Shown: piece after piece, positions 7,289 to 16,052 of the stretch | Layout: every line of letters starts with the position of its first letter | Numbering within the stretch: position 1 is the first letter of the stretch | Assembly: GCF_000478885.1 (NCBI RefSeq) | Contig: NC_022567.1 | Location: 372,001-436,000, forward strand | Source: Adlercreutzia equolifaciens DSM 19450 | GTDB taxonomy: Bacteria > Actinomycetota > Coriobacteriia > Coriobacteriales > Eggerthellaceae | DNA length: 64,000 nt | Direction of reading: 5' to 3' | The notes under the pieces: model-generated | What the model was told of the DNA's origin: nothing | Databases searched by the model: none | What the model saw: only the letters and a program-made list of their open reading frames with translations | Made by a program: the position numbers and the translations under genes

Positions 7289-10162
7289 ATGACGAATATG
7301 GCGATCACGCGGCGTGGCTTCATGAAAGCCGCCGCGACCGCTACGGCGGCTCTGGGCGTTGCTGGCGCGCCTGTCCTGCTCGACGAGGTTGATCAGGCCT
7401 TTGCCGACAGTATCCCCAAGCGCGAGAAGCACAAGACGGCGTGCCATGGCTGTACCAACTGCTGCCCCGTTTGCGTGTACACCGAAGACGGTGTGGTGGT
7501 GAAGATTGAAGGAGACCCCGACGGCCCGCTCAACAAGGGCGGTGTGTGCCTGAAGTGCCTCTCCCAAATTCAGACGGTCTACAGCCCGCGCCATGTGTTG
7601 CATCCCATGAAGAGGGTGGGCGATCGGGGCCAGAACCGGTGGGAGGCGATTTCCTGGGACGAGGCCACCGACCTTGCGGGCGAGCAGATTGCAACGGCTG
7701 TCGAAAAGTACGGCCCGTACTCCTACTGGAGTGCTCGCGGGGGTGGCGGTGCCTATATCGAATGGGAGACGTGGGGTCTCGACTACACGTTCGGAGGCTG
7801 CAACTCCCTGGCCTCTGGTGCCTGTCAGTGTGCTATGCCCCGAGATTTCGTTTCCACGACGTCGGTTGGGTTCAACTGCTGTGTAGATATGGACAATGTC
7901 GATCGCTGGGTGGGCGTTGTGGACAACGCCGAGCTTGATGGCAAGCGGCGCGACGACACCGAGCGCGTATTCGTGCTGTGGGGAAGCCAGCCCCACTCCT
8001 CCAAGGCGGCCCATGGCGGTCATGGCCTGGTAGATGCGCGCTCTAATCTCGGGGTGAAATCCGTTGTGGTCGATCCTTATCTGACGGCCGAGGCCGCCAA
8101 GGCCGATGTCTGGCTGCCGGTGCGCCCCGGCTCCGATTGCGCCCTCATGCTCTCGTGGATCCGCTACATCATCGACCAGAAGGCCTACGACGAGCCCTTC
8201 GTGAAGTATTGGACCAATTTGCCGTTCCTCATCAACCCCGACACGCGCCTGGCCTACCGGGCCGAGGAGGTTTGGCCCGACTACGTGAATCCGGCCGCCG
8301 ATCCGGACGATGTCTACGATACGCCAGCCTACGTTTGCTTCGATGCGCGCACGAACACCATCCAGCCCTTTCCCTTCACGGCCCCAGGCGACAGCCCGGT
8401 CGATCCGGTCGTTTTCGCTACGGCGACGGTGAACGGAAAAGAGGCTAAGACGGCCGGCCAGATCTATTGGGAAGAGGCCGAACCGTGGACGCTGGAAGCG
8501 GCGGCCGAGACCTGCTGGCTGAAACCCGAGAAGATCCAAGAGGCCATAGAGCTGTACATAAACGCCGATTTCGGCGGAATCAGCAACGGCGTGTTCTCCG
8601 ATCACCAGGAGAATTCCTCCACGGCCCCCCTGGGTGCTCTGGCCATCGATTCCTTGCTCGGGTTCGTCGAAACGCCACTCTCCGCCTTCCAGAACCACGG
8701 TCCGGCGAGCCTTACGCCCGATCGACCCACGGTGCGCACCGGCGTTTTCTCCACGAGCTTCGAGCGCTACGGATTAGGCTGGACGACCGGTCTCACCAAG
8801 GGCGAGAACGATCGTCTGCTCGACGATATTGTAGCCGGCTGGGACGCCAAGGGCCGCGACGGTGAAGAGATGCGTCGCTACTTCTTCCAATCACGCTGCG
8901 ACACCATGGGGGCCAACGCCCACAAGGGCATCCACCAGTGGCAGACCTGCGCTCCTCGCGAGCTGCGAGAGGGCATCACCACCGGCGAGCCCTATCGCCC
9001 GCGCGTCATGTACGAGATGTCCGGCAACAAGTACGCCGTCATGGGGCCGGCACTCGAATGGAAGAAGGCCTACGACCAGCAGGACTTCATCATCCAGCAG
9101 TATCCGATGATGACCTCGTTCACCGTTCAGAGCGTGGACTTGTTCCTCCCTACGACCGAATGGCTGGAATACGATAGCTACGAGGCACCGGCCACACACT
9201 TCAACCGCCATTACGCCCGCTGCCAAGTAACCCACCTCGGCGAGACCGTGAATCCGTTCGTCTCCCCCTACCAGGTGGCGAAGGCGGCCGTTGAGAAGCT
9301 CGGCGAGGATAATGTGTTCGACCCCGATGCCTACAAGCAGCCCTTCTTCGAGTCGATCGAAGCGGCGCGTCAATTCTGGGCCGAGGACATGGGGCGCGAA
9401 AGCTGGCAGGAGATGCTCGACGACATCGACCATCGCTACACCGAGACGCCGGTAGAGGAGTATCTGGTGTATAAGCAGTACGAGGGCGTGGTCTCCGACG
9501 GGCTGCCCCGTGGGTTTGCCACTATCTCCCGCAAGGTCGACGTCTACAGCGAGGCGATGATCCGCCTGGCGCGCACGGGCTTCCCCTACATGTACCCTTA
9601 TGAGCAGCCCTCTTGTGACGATTACGACCCTATCTGCACGTTCCACGAGCCGACTGAAAGCCCGCTGAATGACGCGGAATACCCGCTCGTCATCACCACC
9701 GGCCGCCTCCCGCATTTCCATCACGGCACGATGCGCCACGCTCCTTTTATTCGCGAGCTTATGCCCGCGCCCGAGCTGCGCATCAATCCCCAGACCGCTG
9801 CCGAGTACGGCATCGAGCATCTGGACTGGGTCAAGATAACCTCGCGCCGCGGCAGCTCCCATGCCCGTGCCTATCTTACCCAGGGAATTGCCCCCGGCGT
9901 GCTCATTACCGAGCGCTTCTGGAATCCGGAGTGTTACGACTCCACCCAGGAGACCATCACGCCGGGCATCGAGGAGTGCGGCTACAACATCATGTCCGCA
10001 GACTCATTCCAGAACCCTTGTTTCGCCACGAACAGCTATCGCGCGTTCACGGTGAAAATCGAGAAGTGCGATCGCCCGGAGCGCATCTGGGTGGAGAGCA
10101 AGGAATTCGAGCCGTTCATGCCGACGCTGCAGAACGAGCCTGTCACCGAGGAGGTGTTCTAA
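7289..10162 (+). CDS. Tat-exported molybdopterin oxidoreductase, DMSO reductase family catalytic subunit
   Basis: 957 residues. A twin-arginine signal (T-R8-R9-G-F-M-K plus an Ala-rich hydrophobic stretch) exports it folded. C52-x2-C55-x3-C59-x27-C87 is the N-terminal [4Fe-4S] motif of the bis-MGD family, and the molybdopterin-dinucleotide-binding domain occupies the last 150 or so residues (LVITTGRLPHFHH onward). With the ferredoxin and DmsC-like subunits it should form a respiratory terminal reductase or a dehydroxylase outside the membrane. Related Eggerthellaceae enzymes include catechol dehydroxylases and sulfoxide reductases. The substrate cannot be inferred here, and I could not assign the Mo ligand. 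The start at ATG 7289 (GAGAGGAG) places the Tat motif at the N-terminus. Confidence 0.9.
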   Translation: MTNMAITRRGFMKAAATATAALGVAGAPVLLDEVDQAFADSIPKREKHKTACHGCTNCCPVCVYTEDGVVVKIEGDPDGPLNKGGVCLKCLSQIQTVYSPRHVLHPMKRVGDRGQNRWEAISWDEATDLAGEQIATAVEKYGPYSYWSARGGGGAYIEWETWGLDYTFGGCNSLASGACQCAMPRDFVSTTSVGFNCCVDMDNVDRWVGVVDNAELDGKRRDDTERVFVLWGSQPHSSKAAHGGHGLVDARSNLGVKSVVVDPYLTAEAAKADVWLPVRPGSDCALMLSWIRYIIDQKAYDEPFVKYWTNLPFLINPDTRLAYRAEEVWPDYVNPAADPDDVYDTPAYVCFDARTNTIQPFPFTAPGDSPVDPVVFATATVNGKEAKTAGQIYWEEAEPWTLEAAAETCWLKPEKIQEAIELYINADFGGISNGVFSDHQENSSTAPLGALAIDSLLGFVETPLSAFQNHGPASLTPDRPTVRTGVFSTSFERYGLGWTTGLTKGENDRLLDDIVAGWDAKGRDGEEMRRYFFQSRCDTMGANAHKGIHQWQTCAPRELREGITTGEPYRPRVMYEMSGNKYAVMGPALEWKKAYDQQDFIIQQYPMMTSFTVQSVDLFLPTTEWLEYDSYEAPATHFNRHYARCQVTHLGETVNPFVSPYQVAKAAVEKLGEDNVFDPDAYKQPFFESIEAARQFWAEDMGRESWQEMLDDIDHRYTETPVEEYLVYKQYEGVVSDGLPRGFATISRKVDVYSEAMIRLARTGFPYMYPYEQPSCDDYDPICTFHEPTESPLNDAEYPLVITTGRLPHFHHGTMRHAPFIRELMPAPELRINPQTAAEYGIEHLDWVKITSRRGSSHARAYLTQGIAPGVLITERFWNPECYDSTQETITPGIEECGYNIMSADSFQNPCFATNSYRAFTVKIEKCDRPERIWVESKEFEPFMPTLQNEPVTEEVF

Positions 10163-10750
10163 ATGGCGAAGGGACTGCTCATAAACCTCGATCGCTGCAC
10201 GGGCTGCGACAGCTGCATCGTGGCCTGCAAGCTTGAAAACCGTCTGCCGCTCGGGTCGTTCTACAACAAGGTGATAGCCATCGGCCCGACTGGCACTTTC
10301 CCCGATGTCGAGAAGTACTGGCTGCCCTCGCAGTGCCAGCAGTGCGAGAACCCTCAGTGCGTGGCAGTGTGTCCCACGGGCGCGAGCTACCGTGATCCCG
10401 AGACGGGCTATGTGCTTATCGACAAGGACAAGTGCATTGGCTGCCAGTACTGTCTGTACGGCTGCCCCTATGGCGTGCGTCAGATGGACGAGGAGCACGG
10501 CGTGGCCCAGAAGTGCACGCTATGCTCGCAGATCACCGCCGACGGCAGCGATGTGCCCGCCTGCGTGCACAACTGCAACTGCGGCGCCCGCTTCTTCGGC
10601 GATTACGACGACCCCGAAAGCGACGTGTGCCGGGAAATGGCGAAGTACTCCGAAGAGTGCATTCACGCCCTTCCCGACCCGGGCAATGCCAAGCCGCTTA
10701 CCCGCTACATCCTGTCCCCGAAATTCGCCAGTTGGAAGGAGCTGATCTAG
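10163..10750 (+). CDS. Four-cluster ferredoxin subunit (DmsB/NrfC-like)
   Basis: 195 residues with four cysteine groups: CTGCDSCIVAC, CQQCENPQCVAVC, CIGCQYCLYGC and CTLC...CVHNCNC, the standard layout for the [4Fe-4S] electron-transfer subunit of DMSO-reductase-type complexes. It passes electrons from the membrane anchor to the molybdoenzyme. There is no signal peptide, so it would be exported with the catalytic subunit by hitchhiking. Its ATG directly follows the stop of the preceding gene (zero intergenic bases), indicating translational coupling. Confidence 0.93.
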   Translation: MAKGLLINLDRCTGCDSCIVACKLENRLPLGSFYNKVIAIGPTGTFPDVEKYWLPSQCQQCENPQCVAVCPTGASYRDPETGYVLIDKDKCIGCQYCLYGCPYGVRQMDEEHGVAQKCTLCSQITADGSDVPACVHNCNCGARFFGDYDDPESDVCREMAKYSEECIHALPDPGNAKPLTRYILSPKFASWKELI

Positions 10751-11599
10751 GTGGATATCCAATGGCCCCTCGTCCTGTTCTCGCTCATCGCGGGGACGGG
10801 AGGATCCCTCTTCGCCTTCGTCGCCCTCTCCGAGCTTGTCGGCGGCAAGGACAAAACGCGCTTTGCCGCAACGGTGACGGTGCTTGTGCTTATCGTCGTC
10901 GGCGGATGCCTTTCCATGCTGCATTTGGCGTCGCCGCAGAACGCCTTTGCTGCGCTCACGAACATCTTTTCGTTCTCGGGCATCTCCATTGAGCTGATGC
11001 TTCTGGGTCTGACGTTCGTCGCCGCCGCGGCCTATGCGATTGTGGTCAAGCGAGTTCGCAATGCTGCGGCAGCCAAGGTCCTCGCGCTTGTCGGCGGCAT
11101 TTTGGGTTTGGCCCTCGGCTATTTCTGCGGCCATGGCTACGTTATTGAGGCCCAACCGACCTGGATGCACGAATCGTTGCCCTTGGCCTACTTTGGCACG
11201 TCGCTTGCTTGCGGCGCGTTTGCCTATGACATCATCGCTTCGCGCTTAGGCGATGGAAAAGAGGAGCTGCGCGGCCGCATGCCCGTAGCCCTCATGGTGT
11301 GCACGACCGTCTCCGCCGTGGCAGTGGTGGCCTATGCGGGAGCCCTCGGCTTCGATGCGGCCATGGCCCATGGCGCTGTGTTTTGGGGAGGAGTTGTGCT
11401 CTGCGGCATCGTCGGAACCCTGGGTGCCGGTCTGGTGCGCCTTGTCGGACGTGCGGTTCCGGCTTTGCCCGTAGACGCCATCGGCCTGATCTGCGCTTTC
11501 GTGGGCGGGGTTTCGATTCGCGTGCTCATGTGGGCGTGCGCCACGGGCTACCTGGATCTGTTCGCCCATACCGTTCCCAGCGTCATGCTGAATCTCTAG
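10751..11599 (+). CDS. DmsC-like membrane anchor subunit
   Basis: 282 residues with about eight hydrophobic helices, consistent with the DMSO reductase anchor (DmsC) family, which oxidises menaquinol and donates electrons to the ferredoxin subunit. The order catalytic-ferredoxin-anchor is the canonical dmsABC arrangement. The GTG start immediately follows the TAG of the ferredoxin gene. The family is weakly conserved, so the call rests on topology, size and position. Confidence 0.8.
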   Translation: MDIQWPLVLFSLIAGTGGSLFAFVALSELVGGKDKTRFAATVTVLVLIVVGGCLSMLHLASPQNAFAALTNIFSFSGISIELMLLGLTFVAAAAYAIVVKRVRNAAAAKVLALVGGILGLALGYFCGHGYVIEAQPTWMHESLPLAYFGTSLACGAFAYDIIASRLGDGKEELRGRMPVALMVCTTVSAVAVVAYAGALGFDAAMAHGAVFWGGVVLCGIVGTLGAGLVRLVGRAVPALPVDAIGLICAFVGGVSIRVLMWACATGYLDLFAHTVPSVMLNL

Positions 11600-11652
11600 A
11601 GGTCTGTCAGGCGGCCTCGTCCGGGGCCGCCCGTTGTTGGAAGGAGCGCATT

Positions 11653-12327
11653 GTGAACACCGAAGAAGCTGTCTCGCTGCTTGGCTCCAGAGCTGATTTC
11701 TACCGCCAGATCGCCCAATGGTACTTCGCTCCGTTGAGTGAGGAGCAGATCGAGGCGCTGGCCGCTCAGGATCTGCGGGCTTTGGCGGAAGATGACCAGT
11801 CGTCCTACGCCGAGGGCTACAACGATTTGTACCGAGCACTGCGCCTGCGCCATACGGGCACCCGCCAGGCTCTGGCCGCCGATTTCACGGGCGCGTTTTA
11901 CGGCGTGACCACGGCGGAGGGGAAGACGGCGCAACCCTTCGAGTCGCTTTACCGCTACGACGGCGGCTCGCTTATGGGGCAGCCGCGCGGGGAGGTGTAC
12001 CGCGCGCTCAAACAGGCTCGCCTCAAGGTGCGCGAGGGGCTCGACTTGCCCGAGGACCACCTCTCTTTCATCGCGGCGTTAGAGGCCGAGCTTTGCGACC
12101 GGGCTGCAACGTATCTGCGGGACGGGGATGTTGCGGCGGCCGCTCGGACGCTTTCCGACCAACGGGCATTCTTCGATGAGCATATCGCTTCCTGGTTCGG
12201 TGATTTTCGAGACCGCGCCAGCGCTATGGTGACAACGAGGTTCTACCGGGGTGTTCTTAAGGTAACAGATGCATTCTTCAACGATGAGCCGGGAATGATG
12301 GACGAATTGCTGGAGTACGTGAGCTAA
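11653..12327 (+). CDS. TorD/DmsD-family molybdoenzyme chaperone
   Basis: 224 residues, all-helical and cytoplasmic. TorD-family marks are PFESLYRYDGG and LPEDHLSFIAALEAEL (the E-x-x-D-H region). Such chaperones bind the Tat signal of the partner apoenzyme and hold it until the molybdenum cofactor is inserted. Its place in the operon matches a role for the catalytic subunit encoded at 7289. GTG 11653 with AAGGAGCG is the start; the frame is open further upstream, but that part overlaps the DmsC gene and is not protein-like. Confidence 0.88.
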   Translation: MNTEEAVSLLGSRADFYRQIAQWYFAPLSEEQIEALAAQDLRALAEDDQSSYAEGYNDLYRALRLRHTGTRQALAADFTGAFYGVTTAEGKTAQPFESLYRYDGGSLMGQPRGEVYRALKQARLKVREGLDLPEDHLSFIAALEAELCDRAATYLRDGDVAAAARTLSDQRAFFDEHIASWFGDFRDRASAMVTTRFYRGVLKVTDAFFNDEPGMMDELLEYVS

Positions 12328-12447
12328 AGGTTCTCGCGGAAAGCAGTCGAGAGGATTGCTTGTGCGAGAGACAGCGAAGGGTGTGCAGTGCCGGGGGCCC
12401 GATTGCGGGACTCTGGCGCCTGCAGGCTCTGAAGAAAGGAGACGGGA

Positions 12448-13128
12448 GTGAACGAGAATGCGAGCGGTGAAGCTCCTCGGTCAACGACTTCGTCCGATGG
12501 GCGCGATGCGCGGCGAGCGATAAGCCGCCGCCAAGCGATCGAGGGCGCCGTGGCCATTGGCGTCCTTGCGGCTTTCGGCGGTACCGTCAAAGCCTTTGCG
12601 GGGGAGGGCGACGCGCTCTATCCTCCGGGAGGGCAGGATACGGGAACACTCTGGGGCAGCTGCATCCGCTGTGGCCGGTGCGTGGGCGTCTGCCCGACCA
12701 AAGTGATCGTCCCCGGGACGTTGGATGATGGAGCGGTGAACGCGCGTCTGCCTCTTATGGATTTCCGTTTGGGCTTTTGCGACATGTGCGAGGGCTCCTT
12801 CCGTTGCGCCGCCAATTGCCCTACGGGAGCTTTGCGCCCCTTCGATCCCTACGTCGACAAAATCGGCATGGCCCGTGTGGAAGAGGCCGAGTGCGAGCTG
12901 TACGGCGTGTCGGCGCACTGCAATGCGCCCTGCGTCGATGCGTGCGCCTGGGACGCGTTGACGATTGACGGCGAGGGGCGCCTCGTCGTCGACGAGGAGA
13001 AATGCAACGGGTGCGGTGCCTGCGAGCTGGCTTGCGTAGCGGGCTCTTACGGTTCCTATGGCGGCAGTGGCCTTCGCGGCATCAACATAGTCCCTTGGAA
13101 GGAGGGTGAGAGCGATGAGCGTAAATAG
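12448..13128 (+). CDS. NapG/MauM-like exported ferredoxin
   Basis: 226 residues with a Tat-like signal (ISRRQAIEGAVAIG) followed by four [4Fe-4S] motifs: CIRCGRCVGVCP, CDMCEGSFRCAANCP, a longer CELYGVSAHCNAPCVDAC and CNGCGACELAC. This is the NapG-type quinol-oxidising electron-transfer protein that normally works with NapH. The GTG start has AAGGAGACGGG. It overlaps napH-like by 14 bases. Having both a DmsC-type and a NapGH-type electron route in one operon is unusual. Confidence 0.87.
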   Translation: MNENASGEAPRSTTSSDGRDARRAISRRQAIEGAVAIGVLAAFGGTVKAFAGEGDALYPPGGQDTGTLWGSCIRCGRCVGVCPTKVIVPGTLDDGAVNARLPLMDFRLGFCDMCEGSFRCAANCPTGALRPFDPYVDKIGMARVEEAECELYGVSAHCNAPCVDACAWDALTIDGEGRLVVDEEKCNGCGACELACVAGSYGSYGGSGLRGINIVPWKEGESDERK

Positions 13129-14140
13129 CGAGACTCAGACGAGTGGACGGCCGCGGCGCAGTCGTGTATCCCGAGTGCGGAAGGCAGTGCTCGCGATTGC
13201 ATTCGCCTTGTTCTGCGCCGGGGTAGTGGTTGCCGGAGGACTGGGCGATGCGTGCAGCGTGGGCTACGAGGCCATTGCGGCGGTGTGCCCCCTCGGCGCT
13301 CTCGAAGGGTTTTTCGGTTCCTGGTCCTTTGCTCCTCGCATGGCCATTGGTCTTGGGCTCGCGCTTGTGGTGGTCATCGTCGCGGGACGCGCCTTCTGCT
13401 CTTGGATATGTCCCGTCCCCCCTCTTCAGGGATTCTTGCGCACAAAGAAGCAGCGGCATCGCGTCGCGGCAGAGCAGAAGGCTCAGGCCGAGGAGTCGCT
13501 TACGCGATGGAAGAAGGCGTGCTCGGGTTGCTCCGGCGGCTGCGGCGACGTTTGCCCGAGTGCTGGAAACGCAGGAGGAGACGCGTCTTTCGAGGAGGCT
13601 TCATGGGCCCGCAAGGGCGTAAAGCTTGATTCGCGCCATGCGGTGCTGGCCGGGACGCTGGCCACAACGGCGCTGTGCGGATTTCCCGTCTTCTGCCTCC
13701 TTTGTCCCGTTGGGCTCACGTTCGCCACGGTGATTGCGTTCTATCGCTTCGTGGGGTTCAATGAGCCGACGTTCGATCTTCTTGTGTTCCCGGCGATCAT
13801 CGTGGTTGAGCTGGTTTTGCTGCGCAAGTGGTGTCACCGCTTTTGCCCCATCGGCGCTTTGATGTCCCTGTTCGCTCCGTTGGCGCGTCGCTTGCGTCCG
13901 CAAGTGAAGGTTGATGCGTGCCTGCGCTCGACCGGCGAGGATTGCGTCGTCTGCGGCTCGGTGTGTCCCGAAGGCATCGATCCGGTGCGTGATTTGGGAC
14001 GCCGCCCGCTCTATGAATGCACGCGTTGCGGCCGCTGCGCCGAAGTCTGTCCCACCCAGGCCATCACCTTCTGGCGGCGACGCGCCCGCTCGACCGATCC
14101 GGTGATGATCGACGACGGACAGGCGGTGCTTCTCGATTAG
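13115..14140 (+). CDS. NapH-like polyferredoxin membrane protein
   Basis: 341 residues with about four membrane helices and the cysteine-rich loops of the NapH/YccM family: FCSWICPVPPLQG, LLCPVGLTF and HRFCPIGALMSLF, then a C-terminal dicluster ferredoxin (CVVCGSVCPEGID and CTRCGRCAEVCPTQAI). An extra loop with CSGCSGGCGDVCP is present. It would take electrons from menaquinol and deliver them to the NapG-like partner. ATG 13115 has GGAAGGAGGG upstream and lies inside the 3' end of the preceding gene. Confidence 0.87.
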   Translation: MSVNSETQTSGRPRRSRVSRVRKAVLAIAFALFCAGVVVAGGLGDACSVGYEAIAAVCPLGALEGFFGSWSFAPRMAIGLGLALVVVIVAGRAFCSWICPVPPLQGFLRTKKQRHRVAAEQKAQAEESLTRWKKACSGCSGGCGDVCPSAGNAGGDASFEEASWARKGVKLDSRHAVLAGTLATTALCGFPVFCLLCPVGLTFATVIAFYRFVGFNEPTFDLLVFPAIIVVELVLLRKWCHRFCPIGALMSLFAPLARRLRPQVKVDACLRSTGEDCVVCGSVCPEGIDPVRDLGRRPLYECTRCGRCAEVCPTQAITFWRRRARSTDPVMIDDGQAVLLD

Positions 14141-14141
14141 C

Positions 14142-14783
14142 TTATGCCCTCTCCGCCAAATCCTCCACGGAGCAGCCGAGAACGTGGGCCAAGGCGATCA
14201 CCACGCTGGCGGAGGCTTTCGAAAGGTCGTTGCGCCGCTGCTCGTACAGCTGGATCATGCGCAGAGAAACACCGGATGCGTGTGCCAGCTCCTGTTGCGT
14301 CATGCCGCGGTTGGTGCGAATGCGCGCAAGAGGCGTAGGCTGTTGAAGCTGCGCCCCCAGCACCTCGTCGGCCGTCTCGACGAACTTGCTGACGTCGGCT
14401 TCGTGCAGAATGTACCGTTCAATGACCGCCGAGGGGGGCAGTCCGCCTTCGGCGATAGCGGCGAAGCGCAGGTTCCGGTACCACTGATAATAAGCTAGGA
14501 TCCATCCGGCCCAGTACTCGGGGCTGCGGTCAAGGGACTGAGTTGCGGGGCGCGTCTCGCGGTTTCCGGTGACGCGGAATATCACCTCGCGGGCGATTTC
14601 CGCGCCGGACATGCCCGCCACGAACTTCGGATTGCCCCGCTCGAACTGTGCGGCGATGCCGGATACGATGAACCAATCGAAGAACTCGTCGGGGTCGCGC
14701 CCGCAGTCGACGACGGCGTAGTCGAGCATTTCGCCGAGGGCGTTCATGGCGTCATTCAAATACGACTCGTCGTAAGCGCGCAT
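14142..14783 (-). CDS. XRE-family antitoxin paired with the DUF3990 protein
   Basis: 213 residues. The N-terminal 130 residues or so form an unclassified domain; the C-terminal 65 residues are an XRE helix-turn-helix (MTQQELAHASGVSLRMIQLYEQRR). The gene starts inside the 3' end of the DUF3990 gene (32-base overlap), with a GGAGG ribosome binding site in the toxin coding sequence. This order and overlap are typical of a toxin-antitoxin operon in which the HTH protein represses the shared promoter. A second, truncated relative of the HTH part occurs at 50132-50470. Confidence 0.75.
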   Translation of the reverse strand: MRAYDESYLNDAMNALGEMLDYAVVDCGRDPDEFFDWFIVSGIAAQFERGNPKFVAGMSGAEIAREVIFRVTGNRETRPATQSLDRSPEYWAGWILAYYQWYRNLRFAAIAEGGLPPSAVIERYILHEADVSKFVETADEVLGAQLQQPTPLARIRTNRGMTQQELAHASGVSLRMIQLYEQRRNDLSKASASVVIALAHVLGCSVEDLAERA

Positions 14784-15450
14784 CGTCGGCCCTCCAATCT
14801 TCTCGCATGATGTCGCTTATAGTGTAGTCGCCCGCCAAGTCGGCCAGCTTCAGCTCCTCCCGATAGATGGCGCGGGCCTCGTGGTCGCGGGCCATCTTGC
14901 GCGGGTAGTACACCGTACGGTCGGCGGTTTCAAAGCCTTCGAAGACAAGGCGGCTGAAGGCCTTCTCCGAGCGCACCACCACCTGCTCGCCCAAGTTCCC
15001 CAGCGCCATGGCCCGTTCGAGGCGCGAGAGGGAGAGCCCGTTGTTGAGGAAGGCGTTGGCGAAGGAGAAATACGAGTCGTCGGCCCGATAGCCGCGCATG
15101 AGATCGTAGCTGTGGTAATCGACGGAGAAGCGGTCGAGCAAAAACGTGCGCGCCAAGGGTGCTATGTCCCCGGAGACGCGGAACGTTCGGTTCTCCAGCA
15201 GCACAGCGAGCCAGTGGAGGATGGTATAGCTGCCGTCGTTCAGGTTGAGCTCCGTGAGTCCTTTCGCGTCGAGCGAATAGCGGTTGGCGAACCCGTCGGC
15301 TTCTTCGGAGGCGCCCCATTCCCGGGCCAGCTCCGGGCTCTCCGTGCAATAAAAACCGAGTCCGTAATCATTGTGCGGGTTGCCCAGTCCGAATGTGGGT
15401 CTCTCGATGATTTGGCCGGAGCCATGGAAAATGGTGAGCTTATCGGCCAT
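14752..15450 (-). CDS. DUF3990 protein, putative ADP-ribosyltransferase-like toxin
   Basis: 232 residues. The N-terminus has FHGSG (H9) and YGLGFYCTES (Y34), which match the DUF3990 signature and the first two positions of the H-Y-E triad of ART-fold ADP-ribosyltransferases. The third residue cannot be placed with confidence. DUF3990 genes commonly sit next to HTH or DUF3791 antitoxin-like genes. The target is unknown. ATG 15450 is preceded by TTAGGAG, with a clear promoter and a doubled operator immediately upstream. Confidence 0.75.
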   Translation of the reverse strand: MADKLTIFHGSGQIIERPTFGLGNPHNDYGLGFYCTESPELAREWGASEEADGFANRYSLDAKGLTELNLNDGSYTILHWLAVLLENRTFRVSGDIAPLARTFLLDRFSVDYHSYDLMRGYRADDSYFSFANAFLNNGLSLSRLERAMALGNLGEQVVVRSEKAFSRLVFEGFETADRTVYYPRKMARDHEARAIYREELKLADLAGDYTISDIMREDWRADDARLRRVVFE

Positions 15451-15463
15451 GGCTGCTCCTAAC

Positions 15464-15510
15464 TGTCGTTCTGACGATACTCATTCTACTATCGTCAAAA
15501 CGATAGTCAA
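15464..15510 (-). promoter_or_regulatory. Promoter and twin operators of the DUF3990/XRE operon
   Basis: On the minus strand: TTGACT (15505-15510), a 16-base spacer, TAGAAT (15483-15488). Two palindromes overlap it: TATCGTCAAAACGATA (15490-15505, between -35 and -10) and TGTCGTTCTGACGATA (15464-15479, over the transcription start). The consensus TATCGTnnnnACGATA, with centres 26 bp apart, fits autorepression by the XRE protein. Confidence 0.75.
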
Positions 15511-15529
15511 TGGGCAAATCGTTGTAGAT

Positions 15530-15566
15530 TTGCAGCTGCATGCAAAAGTAGGTATAATGCATGCAG
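15530..15566 (+). promoter_or_regulatory. Promoter and operator of the FitA/VapC operon
   Basis: TTGCAG (15530-15535), a 17-base spacer, TATAAT (15553-15558). A perfect inverted repeat, CTGCATGCA (15536-15544) and TGCATGCAG (15558-15566), brackets the spacer and -10 box, as expected for binding by a ribbon-helix-helix antitoxin. Confidence 0.75.
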
Positions 15567-15593
15567 AGAACACTCCCGAAGAGAGGAGAAGAG

Positions 15594-16052
15594 ATGCCGG
15601 CGCTTCAGGTGAGGGATTTTCCAGCGACGCTTTACGATGAGTTGAAGGAATGTGCGGCGCGCAACCATCGCTCCATCGCCCAGCAGACGATCATCGCCGT
15701 GGAGGAGATGCTGGCTGAAGCTTCGTCGCCGTCCTCCGCTCGTGCTGGGCGTGGGTTATCGCAAGATTCCGAATGTGCGCCTTCCAGCGGAGCGGGCAAC
15801 GAGTTCTCTGCTCCGTTCGAAAGGGGGGTGGTCGGTTTGCGCGAAGGCCGCGCGGCACGAGCGGCACGGTCGAGGAAGCGCCAGCAGCTTTTCGAAGAGT
15901 GCGATGAGATACCTTGGAAAGGTGGTGGCCTTTCAACGGAAGATATCGTCGCGATGGTTCGCGAGGGACGCGACAGGCTTTCGGATCGCGATTGGCATGC
16001 GCTGGATCCGTTCAGCTCGCAGGAGGAATCAGCGCAGGCGGTGACGCAGTGA
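15594..16052 (+). CDS. FitA-like ribbon-helix-helix antitoxin with extended C-terminus
   Basis: 152 residues. The N-terminal 40 (ALQVRDFPATLYDELKECAA...HRSIAQQ) form the FitA/Arc-type ribbon-helix-helix DNA-binding domain. The remaining 110 or so are low-complexity and charged, much longer than the usual 80-residue FitA, and end in a segment (LSTEDIVAMVREGRD) that could be the toxin-binding part. ATG 15594 has AGAGGAGAAG. The stop codon overlaps the GTG of the PIN toxin gene, so the two are translationally coupled. Confidence 0.8.
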   Translation: MPALQVRDFPATLYDELKECAARNHRSIAQQTIIAVEEMLAEASSPSSARAGRGLSQDSECAPSSGAGNEFSAPFERGVVGLREGRAARAARSRKRQQLFEECDEIPWKGGGLSTEDIVAMVREGRDRLSDRDWHALDPFSSQEESAQAVTQ

